A DNA stretch of 64,000 nucleotides, from NCBI RefSeq assembly GCF_937951745.1, contig NZ_CALFBQ010000018.1:1-64000 (forward strand), read 5' to 3'. Position numbers and translations under genes: made by a program. Positions within the stretch are counted from its first letter, which is position 1; the number at the start of each line of letters is the position of its first letter. Source of the DNA: an uncultured Chloroflexus sp. GTDB taxonomy: Bacteria > Chloroflexota > Chloroflexia > Chloroflexales > Chloroflexaceae. The notes below the pieces were generated by a model. The model made no database searches. It saw nothing but the letters and a program-made list of their open reading frames with translations, and was not told where the DNA came from. Shown here piece by piece: positions 57,508 to 64,000 of the stretch.

Positions 57508-58575
57508 TTACCCGCCCCACGTGCGCGGGATAAATATGCGTTTGAATACGGTCAATGCGTACCGGTCGGTCATACCGGCGATATAATCAATGACCGCTTG
57601 TTCAACCGGCTCGCCCCGCCGTTCGATAATCGCCATCAACTCAGCGGGCAGCTCTTCGGGATGGCGCATAAAATGGGTGTAGAGCGTTTCAATAATGAAA
57701 CGCACCTTCTCATCTTCCGCTTTCGCTTCTGACCGCCAATAGACAGTTTGGTAAAGAAAATCGCGCAGCTTGTTGGTGGCAGCCAAGATGGTCGGACTCA
57801 TCGAGATCAATGGCGGGTCAGGCGGAACGCCTTCGCCGGTTGCCCACCAGTTATGCTCGATCATATCGCCGACCATGGTGGCAAGGCGTTTGCTGTGGCT
57901 GTCACCGAGCAGCTCGATGCAATCGGCGGGCAGGTCTTCGGTGCGCAGAATGCCGGCGCGAATAGCGTCGTCAATGTCGTGGTTGATATAAGCCACGCTA
58001 TCGCAGAGTTTGATAATCTGGCCTTCGAGGGTGCTGGCGGTGCCCCACGCTTTGGCAGTGATGTCGCGTCGCCCCTTGGAGTGCATGTAGATCCCCTCGC
58101 GCACGGCATAGGTAAGGTTCATCCCTTCGCCGTGCTGTTCCAGCACTTCGACAATCCGGCGCGATTGTTCGTTGTGGCGAAAGTGGCTGGAACAGATCCG
58201 GCTGAGCGCAGTTTCACCAGCGTGACCAAACGGCGCATGACCAATATCGTGACCGAGACCGATCGCCTCGGTCAGGTCTTCGTTGAGGCGCAATGCGCGG
58301 GCGACGGTGCGCGCCACCTGCGTGACCTCCAGCGTGTGCGTGAGCCGGGTGCGGTAGTGATCGCCCAAGGGGGCGATAAAGACTTGGGTTTTGTGTTTGA
58401 GCCGGCGAAACGGTTTCGAGTGCAAGATGCGGTCACGGTCGCGTTGGTAAGCAGTGCGAATCGGGCAGGGCGGTTCGGGCCGGTCGCGCACGGCATCGGC
58501 GCTCTTGGCCGCGTATGGCGAGAGGATTTGCGCTTCGAGCGCTTCATGCATTTCACGCACCGAAGGCCGGGTCAT
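57508..58575 (-). CDS. dgt: Deoxyguanosinetriphosphate triphosphohydrolase-like protein
   Basis: 355 residues of the HD superfamily; hydrolyses dNTPs to nucleoside and triphosphate. Motifs: NRDRILHS-like start, RTRLTHTLEVTQVART (His), IGLGHDIGHAPFGHAGE (HD pair) and the later VAYINHDIDDA. GGAGC lies 7 nt before ATG 58575, which is better than ATG 58638. It precedes dnaG by 81 nt to the chosen ATG and probably shares its transcript, a pairing found in many Gram-positive-like genomes. Confidence 0.93.
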   Translation of the reverse strand: MTRPSVREMHEALEAQILSPYAAKSADAVRDRPEPPCPIRTAYQRDRDRILHSKPFRRLKHKTQVFIAPLGDHYRTRLTHTLEVTQVARTVARALRLNEDLTEAIGLGHDIGHAPFGHAGETALSRICSSHFRHNEQSRRIVEVLEQHGEGMNLTYAVREGIYMHSKGRRDITAKAWGTASTLEGQIIKLCDSVAYINHDIDDAIRAGILRTEDLPADCIELLGDSHSKRLATMVGDMIEHNWWATGEGVPPDPPLISMSPTILAATNKLRDFLYQTVYWRSEAKAEDEKVRFIIETLYTHFMRHPEELPAELMAIIERRGEPVEQAVIDYIAGMTDRYALTVFKRIFIPRTWGG

Positions 58576-58679
58576 ACGGGTGCTCCGTTGGTGTGGAATG
58601 TAGGGGTACAGCGTTGCTATGTTTCTTGGGTAGGACACAGCAACGCTGTGTCACTACTTTACCACACGTTGCGTCTAGG

Positions 58680-59294
58680 TTAGGGTTGTTCTTGCACCGC
58701 TTTTGCGCGCAATTCGGTCGAAGAGATGTCATGCCGGAAGAGGTGTTCGGGCACCGGGATGAAGAGCGATTCGTACCCCGCCGGCAAGGTGAGATCGGCA
58801 AGCGTGTGAAACCGCCCGTCGATCTGCCTACCGGCGACGAAGAAGCGGCAGTTGGCGGCGGCAATGGCAGCGAAGGCGGCTGACATCGCCTCGGCGCTGC
58901 CGTAGTAACGCGGATCGACGAGCCGCAGCGCGGTATCGTACCCCAGCACAAAGGCACGTCTGGGGTAGAGGCGCGCCTTTTGCACGAAGAGCGGCGCAGC
59001 AGCGAGAATGACATAATGCTTGCCGCGGAATTGGGCGACGCGCCGTTCAATCTCGGCCAGCGGCAACTCGCCTTTGTCAGCATTGCGTATCGTCAGCTCG
59101 AAATGCACTGGCTGGCCGGTCATCACCACCACTGCTCGTTGCAACCCCAGATGCCCGGCGTGAAGCGGGTTGAAGCTGCCGGGAAAGATCGCTCCCGGCG
59201 GGGGATCGTCGTGGCGCAATGCGCCATCAGGCGTGATCGTCAACGATCCGATTCGCCCGCTCAAGAGGTCGGCCAATTCGGCAGCATGGATCAT
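58680..59294 (-). CDS. Conserved nucleotidylyltransferase-family protein
   Basis: 204 residues. A nucleotidyltransferase alpha/beta-phosphodiesterase fold with the signature FPGSFNPLHAGHLGLQRA (HxGH) and the late ISSTELR. Between them ELTIRNADKGELPL, FVLGYDTALRLVDPRYYG and FFVAGRQIDGRFHTL match, as I recall, the C-terminal domain of a plant CinA-like fusion protein rather than NadD or CoaD. The nucleotide and acceptor are unknown; NMN/NaMN adenylylation or phosphopantetheine-type transfer are possible. Its ATG overlaps the smc stop by 4 nt, so it is coupled to smc. Confidence 0.8.
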   Translation of the reverse strand: MIHAAELADLLSGRIGSLTITPDGALRHDDPPPGAIFPGSFNPLHAGHLGLQRAVVVMTGQPVHFELTIRNADKGELPLAEIERRVAQFRGKHYVILAAAPLFVQKARLYPRRAFVLGYDTALRLVDPRYYGSAEAMSAAFAAIAAANCRFFVAGRQIDGRFHTLADLTLPAGYESLFIPVPEHLFRHDISSTELRAKAVQEQP

Positions 59295-62200
59295 GCCTCT
59301 TCCCCCACGTACTCTTCCACGCGCAACGAGACTACCCGCGAAGCGCCATCGTCACCCATGCTCACTCCGTAAAGCGTATCGGCTACTTCAATCGTACCAC
59401 GATTATGGGTGATCACGATGAATTGAGTGCGATCGGTCAGGCGTTGTAACATCTCGCGAAACCGGCCCACATTGCTCTCATCGAGCGCAGCGTCAGTTTC
59501 GTCGAGAATACAGAATGGGCTCGGATTGACTTTCAAAATCGCGAAGAGCAACGCCACTGCGGTGAGTGTGCGTTCGCCGCCGGAGAGCAGGGCAATGTTT
59601 TGCGGACGTTTGCCCGGCGGGCGGGCGATAATCTCGACGCCTTGCTGGGGGCGTTTGCCATTACTCTCGCTGCTGTCGAGATCGGTCTCGATCAGCTCAA
59701 GGCGGGCGCTGCCGCCGCCGAACAGTTCTTGGAAGGTGGCGCTGAATTCGGCGGCGACGGCTTGAAAGGTGTGCTGGAAGCGGTCGTTCATCGCGCGATC
59801 GAGTTCATCAATAAGTTGGTGGAGAGTCGCGCTGGCGGCGCGGAGGTCATCGGCTTGCGCGGTGAGGAAGGCAGAGCGGTTGTTGGCCTCTTCATACTCT
59901 TCCAGTGCCAGCGGGTTGACCGTGCCGAGGCGGATGATGCGGCTGCGTAACGCTTCAATCGCTGCCGGCAGTTCGGCTAACGGTGGGCTATCGTTGGCGG
60001 GAGGCGGTGCGGTCAGGTCAATACCATCGGCGACGGCCCGCTCGAAGAGCGTTTCAAGGCGGTCAGCAGCGCGTTGCGCTTCGCGGGCCAACCGGCTATG
60101 GGCGGCTTCGGCGGCTAATAGATCGGTAGTAGCTTGCGCTTCAGCGGCTTCGAGGCGAGCCAATTCGGCTTCGGCGGCAGCCAATTCGGTTTCCGCCGGC
60201 TCAATCTGCGCCTGCAGGCCGTGCAGTTCGGCCAGCAATTGCTGCTGACGAGCCAGTGCCGCCGCATATGCCGTTTCGCGTTGGGTGCGCTCGTCGCGCA
60301 ATGCCTGTAGCGTGGTTTCCAGTTCGCTGCGCTGGCGCACGAGGTTGGCGAGCGTGCGTTCGTGGCCGGCGAGCACTTCAGAGAGCATGCCCTGCCGGCT
60401 TTCGGCGGCGCTGAGTGCAGCGCGCAGGTTGGCCAACCGCTCTTGGCTGGCGCGATCAGCGCTAGCCTGCTGCTCTTGCCGTTCGCGCACTGCGGTGAGA
60501 GCTGCTTCAGCAGCGGCGCGTTCGGCGTGCAAACCGGTTTGGCGTTCGTGCAAGGCGGTCAACTGTTCGGCGAGCGTTGCTAACTCTTGCCCCAGCCGCT
60601 CTTGTTGCGCCATCACCCATTGTTGTTCTTGTTCCACTTGCCGGGTGCGGCGTTGGGCCTGATCGAGCGCATTGCGGGCCGCTTCACGTCGGCGCTGCGC
60701 TTCACGTTCGGCGTGCTCGGCGCTGCGCAGGCGGGTAGTAGCCGACTGCAACTCTTGATCGAGCGCGACGCGCTGCCGGTCAATCGCCTCAAGCGCGGCT
60801 CGCGCCGCCGCAACCTGTTCTGGCAGTTCGCGCAGCTCGCGCTCACGGCGCAACGCGCCGCTCTCACGGGTAGGAGCGCCGCCGGTGACAGCGCCACCAC
60901 TCTGCACTTGCTCGCCGGCAAGCGTGACAATTGTCCAGCCGGACGGCAAATGGCGCAGCTCGGCGCGGGCGGTCGCCAAATCGGCGACAACCAGTGTGCG
61001 GCCAAGCAACTGTGCGACCACCACGGCATAGCGTGGATCGTACTCGACCAGCTCGGCAGCGACGCCGATTACCTGCGCCGAGAAGGCAGGGCGGCGGGAA
61101 TCGCTGCTGGGCCGGCGCAGCGTATCGAGCGGCAAGAAGGTAGCCCGACCGACGCCGGTGCGGCGCAATTCGGCAATCGCCTCTTCGGCATCGCGCCACT
61201 GTTCGACCACGATGTGTTGCAGGCGCGCGCCAAGCGCAACTTCGATCGCGGTTTCCAATTCGGCGGGCACACGGATGATCTGTTGCACCAGCGTAAAGCC
61301 GGTGCGGCCGTTGCGTTCGGCCCATTCCAACGCCGCCTTAACACCGGCAAACGCACCGGCATGCGAGCGGGCAAGGCGGATAAGTGCCTCTAGGCGGGCT
61401 TCACGTTCGGCTAGTGTGTGGCGGCGGGTAGCGCGCTCTTCGTCGGCGGCGGCGCGGGCCGCGCGCAGGCGATCGAGTTCTTGGCGCGCGGCTTGTACCG
61501 CCGCTGTGTTCTCCTGATACGCTTGTTCAGCGGCGACCAGCGCAGCTTGCGCTTCAGCCACGGCAGCTTGGGCCGCGCCGGTTGTGCCGGCAGCCTGTGC
61601 CAAAGCGGTGGCCAAGCGTTCGCTTTCGGCGCGCAAACGGGCCTGTTGGGCGATTATCTGCTCGATCTGGCTCGCGACCGTCGCTTCGGCGCGGGCAGCT
61701 TGCAACGCGCGCTCTTGCGCAGCCTTGAGTTCGGTAGCCAATCTGATCCGCGCATGTTCGCCGGCCTGCCGTTCGCGTTCGGCCAGCGCCAAATCACGCC
61801 GGGCTGCCGCCACCTCTTGCGCGGCCTGCGCGGCCTCGGCAGCCACGCGATCACGCTCTTGCGCGGCCAGCCGCTGCTGTTCCGCCAGTGCCGACATTTG
61901 CCGCTCTAGCTCGTCGTGGCGGCGCGCGGCAGCGGCGATCCGCTCATACTCGACGGCCAGCTCGCGTTGCAATGTCTCGGCTTGGTGGTGCAGCGCCGAA
62001 GCCTGATGGTGCAACGCACCTAGCGCCTCGCGCTGTTCGCGCAGCGCAACGCGGCGGGCCTGCACCGCCGCTGCCGCTTCAGCCTGCACCGCGCGCCGGC
62101 GAGCCAGCTCGTCATCGGCCTGTTGCGCCTGCGCTTGCGCCTGTTGGGCTTGGGCTTGGGCCTCGCGCCACTGGGCATGGTGCCAGTGGGCCAACAACGT

Positions 62201-62860
62201 CTGCAATTCGGCCTGCCACTCGCGGTACTGGCGAGCTTGACCGGCCTGCCGGCGCAACGCGCGCAAGCGCGGCTCCAGCTCGGCCAGCAAATCGGTCACG
62301 CGCTGCAAATTGGTCTCGCTCTCGCGCAAACGGCGGAGGGCCTCGGCCTTGCGCAGCTCATAGCCGCCGATTTCTGCCGCGTCTTCAAACAGGCGACGGC
62401 GCTCAGCGGGGCGTAGGGTGAGGGCAGCGTCAACCAACCCCTGATTGATAATCGTATACGAACCGCCGAGTGGCTCGATTGCAGCCAGCAAATCGCGCAG
62501 ACGGACGCGAGCGCGGTTGATGAAATACTCATTGTCACCGGTGCGGGTGACGCGGCGGGTGATTGTCACCTCATCAAAATCGAGCGGCAGCAAGCGGTCG
62601 GTATTGTCAATCGTCAGCGCGACTTCGGCCAGACCGGCGGGCGGGCGACGGCCACCGCCGGCAAACAGCAGCTCGCTGGCCTGTTTGCAGCGCAGCGTCG
62701 CCATACTCTGCTCGCCCAGTACCCAACGCACCGCGTCGGCCAAATTTGACTTGCCGCTACCGTTCGGGCCAACCACGGCAGTAATCCCCGGTTGAAACTC
62801 GAACACGGTGCGGGCAGCGAAAGTTTTAAAGCCTTGGATTTCGAGCCGTTTGAGATACAT
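59291..62860 (-). CDS. smc: Chromosome segregation SMC ATPase
   Basis: 1189 residues. N-terminal ATPase head (Walker A GPNGSGKSNLADAVRW), a long coiled coil (about 170-500), the hinge (about 505-650; GFTLVQQIIRVPAELETAIE region), a second coiled coil (about 665-1000) and the C-terminal head (LLSGGERTLTAVALLFAIL, CILDETDAALDESN). Full length. It condenses and organises the chromosome with ScpA (27739-28485) and ScpB. It starts at ATG 62860 and ends inside the next gene. Confidence 0.97.
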   Translation of the reverse strand: MYLKRLEIQGFKTFAARTVFEFQPGITAVVGPNGSGKSNLADAVRWVLGEQSMATLRCKQASELLFAGGGRRPPAGLAEVALTIDNTDRLLPLDFDEVTITRRVTRTGDNEYFINRARVRLRDLLAAIEPLGGSYTIINQGLVDAALTLRPAERRRLFEDAAEIGGYELRKAEALRRLRESETNLQRVTDLLAELEPRLRALRRQAGQARQYREWQAELQTLLAHWHHAQWREAQAQAQQAQAQAQQADDELARRRAVQAEAAAAVQARRVALREQREALGALHHQASALHHQAETLQRELAVEYERIAAAARRHDELERQMSALAEQQRLAAQERDRVAAEAAQAAQEVAAARRDLALAERERQAGEHARIRLATELKAAQERALQAARAEATVASQIEQIIAQQARLRAESERLATALAQAAGTTGAAQAAVAEAQAALVAAEQAYQENTAAVQAARQELDRLRAARAAADEERATRRHTLAEREARLEALIRLARSHAGAFAGVKAALEWAERNGRTGFTLVQQIIRVPAELETAIEVALGARLQHIVVEQWRDAEEAIAELRRTGVGRATFLPLDTLRRPSSDSRRPAFSAQVIGVAAELVEYDPRYAVVVAQLLGRTLVVADLATARAELRHLPSGWTIVTLAGEQVQSGGAVTGGAPTRESGALRRERELRELPEQVAAARAALEAIDRQRVALDQELQSATTRLRSAEHAEREAQRRREAARNALDQAQRRTRQVEQEQQWVMAQQERLGQELATLAEQLTALHERQTGLHAERAAAEAALTAVRERQEQQASADRASQERLANLRAALSAAESRQGMLSEVLAGHERTLANLVRQRSELETTLQALRDERTQRETAYAAALARQQQLLAELHGLQAQIEPAETELAAAEAELARLEAAEAQATTDLLAAEAAHSRLAREAQRAADRLETLFERAVADGIDLTAPPPANDSPPLAELPAAIEALRSRIIRLGTVNPLALEEYEEANNRSAFLTAQADDLRAASATLHQLIDELDRAMNDRFQHTFQAVAAEFSATFQELFGGGSARLELIETDLDSSESNGKRPQQGVEIIARPPGKRPQNIALLSGGERTLTAVALLFAILKVNPSPFCILDETDAALDESNVGRFREMLQRLTDRTQFIVITHNRGTIEVADTLYGVSMGDDGASRVVSLRVEEYVGEEA

Positions 62861-62865
62861 CTGGG

Positions 62866-62902
62866 CTAACCGTAACGGTTAGGAACGCCGCAGAGCGTTC
62901 CT
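62866..62902. repeat. Two palindromes upstream of smc
   Basis: CTAACCGT-A-ACGGTTAG (62866-62882) and, partly joined, AGGAACGC/GCGTTCCT (62881-62902). They lie 5 and 20 nt upstream of the smc start and could be bound by a regulator of smc. The second is a strong stem. Confidence 0.5.
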
Positions 62903-62987
62903 ACATTTGCGCATTGCAGTGATAGTGCCAAGCGTACCGGCTCATTATTGTACCCTAGACCGGTGCAGTGGTAAAGCGAAAACCTGC

Positions 62988-63016
62988 TTGATCGGCCTCT
63001 TATGAGCGGCTATAAT
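62988..63016 (+). promoter_or_regulatory. Promoter of recO
   Basis: TTGATC (62988-62993), 17-nt spacer, perfect TATAAT (63011-63016). Start near 63023, leader about 117 nt. The region 63024-63139 has no further gene. Confidence 0.7.
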
Positions 63017-63139
63017 ACAGCGTGCAAGAGAATTGCAATGGTCATGAACTGATCAACGATCAAGTGAGTATCATTATCTGGCGGGCAATCAATGAATTCC
63101 CGCGCAAGGCGCATCGCCAGCCTAGCCTGACGGCGCGCA

Positions 63140-63910
63140 ATGGCGACCAGATCCATGCGAGAGCGAGTCTATCGCAGTGAAGCGGTGATCCTTCGCCGCA
63201 GCGATGTGGCTGAAGCCGACCGCCTGTTACTCATTGCTACGCCAACCGGGAAGCGATGGGTCATCGCCAAAGGCGCGCGCAAGATGAAGAGCCGGCTCGC
63301 AGGCCATATCGAACTCTTCACCCACGCGCAGATGATGCTTGCCGTCGGGCGTAATCTTGATATTGTCACTCAGAGTCAAATTGTGAATACCTTTCCGGTG
63401 CTGCGCACCGATTTAACGCGGCTTGGGTGCGGCTATTACGTCGCCGAATTGTACGATCGCCTCACCACTGAAGCGGAGGAGAATCCGCCGCTGTTCCAAT
63501 TGTTAGTTGAGGCGTTCGGATCGCTCGATCGTAGTCCTCTGCCTGAGCTAGCGCTGCGCAGTTTCGAGTTGCACCTACTGCACTTGCTTGGCTATCGCCC
63601 ACAACTCCACCGCTGTGTGGTGTGCGATGAACTGCTCACCCCTGAAGCCGATCGCTACAGTCCGGCGCTTGGCGGTGTGCTCTGCCCGCGTGATCGAGCG
63701 GCTGACCCGGCTGCCTTGCCGATGAGCGAAGCGACCTTTCGCCTCTTACGCTACCTTCAGGCCCAACCAGTCGCCGCTAGTGAAGAATTGCGCATCTCGG
63801 CAGCGACACGCCGGGAAGCAGCCGAGTTGCTGCGCGCCAGTTTGCGCCATCTGCTGGAACGCGATCTCAAATCTGCTGATTTTCTCGATCGTCTACTTTC
63901 GTCGCGGTAG
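63140..63910 (+). CDS. recO: DNA repair protein RecO
   Basis: 256 residues. N-terminal OB-fold (YRSEAVILRRSDVAEADRLL; GKRWVIAKGARKMKSRLAG) and the helical C-domain with a zinc-binding CVVCDELL and later LCPRD. Mediates RecA loading in recombinational repair with RecR/RecF. ATG 63140 or 63155 (MRERVYRSE) could start it; neither has a clear Shine-Dalgarno. It is followed 44 nt later by another gene. Confidence 0.93.
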   Translation: MATRSMRERVYRSEAVILRRSDVAEADRLLLIATPTGKRWVIAKGARKMKSRLAGHIELFTHAQMMLAVGRNLDIVTQSQIVNTFPVLRTDLTRLGCGYYVAELYDRLTTEAEENPPLFQLLVEAFGSLDRSPLPELALRSFELHLLHLLGYRPQLHRCVVCDELLTPEADRYSPALGGVLCPRDRAADPAALPMSEATFRLLRYLQAQPVAASEELRISAATRREAAELLRASLRHLLERDLKSADFLDRLLSSR

Positions 63911-63954
63911 GATAGTATGACTACAACGTTGCCAACAACAGAGGAGGGCGGGCC

Positions 63955-64000
63955 ATGAACTACGTAGAAAGCCTGCTCGGGCGGGGAGAACAAATCCTAT
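63955..64000 (+). CDS. Start of a gene cut by the right edge
   Basis: Only 15 codons are visible (begins MNYVESLLGRGEQIL). A good GAGGAGGGCG stands 4 nt or more before the ATG. The 'LLGRGEQIL' beginning recalls short bacterial PH-domain membrane proteins, but too little is present to assign a family. Confidence 0.5.
   Translation, partial: MNYVESLLGRGEQIL

Noticed and set aside
1-64000. tRNA, rRNA or insertion-sequence genes
   Set aside because: I looked in all gaps over 100 bases and saw no cloverleaf with conserved TTCRA/T-loop pattern, no rRNA landmark and no transposase frame; small or unusual RNAs could still be missed without a covariance search.

Overview
The window is a 64-kb piece of chromosome from a filamentous anoxygenic phototroph, almost certainly a Chloroflexus species. 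The main evidence is bchJ and bchE (anaerobic bacteriochlorophyll synthesis), a lipoprotein blue-copper protein that matches auracyanin A, a B12-binding methylmalonyl-CoA mutase subunit with its MeaB GTPase, and sigma-A promoters of near-consensus form (TTGNNN-N17-TATNNT). There are about 50 protein genes, tightly packed on both strands. I saw no rRNA or tRNA gene, insertion sequence, CRISPR array, prophage or attachment site.

Layout. 1-7.1 kb: mostly minus-strand genes (a GGDEF response regulator coupled to a zinc dehydrogenase; plsC, a DUF2231 membrane protein, YigZ and a stand-alone type IIG-like specificity domain) around fmt, an SCP2 protein and an SH3b protein on the plus strand. 7.3-15.5 kb: a 1164-residue MalT/SARP regulator, leuB, the mcmA2-meaB pair and a phosphohexomutase, with a 49-bp tandem repeat. 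15.9-24.5 kb: a four-gene acoABCX-like 2-oxo acid dehydrogenase cluster whose E2 carries an alpha/beta hydrolase in place of the acyltransferase, facing a fadN-fadA beta-oxidation pair. 25-32.6 kb: an Rrf2 regulator, a TlpA-like lipoprotein with a DUF2085 protein, an HD protein, scpA, a GAF histidine kinase, its NarL-type regulator and an MBL hydrolase. 32.9-37.6 kb: aapJQMP amino-acid ABC transporter. 37.6-47.9 kb: a glycosyltransferase, pdxH, bactofilin, an FtsB-like protein, a giant soluble-adenylyl-cyclase-like protein, an rRNA pseudouridine synthase with a repeat tail, and auracyanin. 48-52.7 kb: glutathione peroxidase, an FmdB-CobW pair, Nudix proteins, a broken cobalt-type ABC ATPase gene and tlyA. 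52.9-64 kb: bchJ-bchE, then dgt-dnaG, an unusual nucleotidylyltransferase coupled to smc, and recO.

The genes describe a metabolically flexible cell: acyl-CoA oxidation, a lipoyl-dependent oxo-acid dehydrogenase, propionyl/methylmalonyl-CoA metabolism, photosynthetic pigment and electron carrier, amino-acid uptake and several signalling proteins. Intergenic DNA is unusually rich in dispersed repeats: a paired element of about 220 bp, CGCAAAGG-type clusters, CCCTCTCCC hairpins and shared GC-rich hairpins. The most interesting points are the acoC-like lipoyl-hydrolase fusion, the orphan specificity domain, the sAC-like cyclase, the palindrome in front of bchJ-bchE, and the conserved nucleotidylyltransferase overlapping smc.
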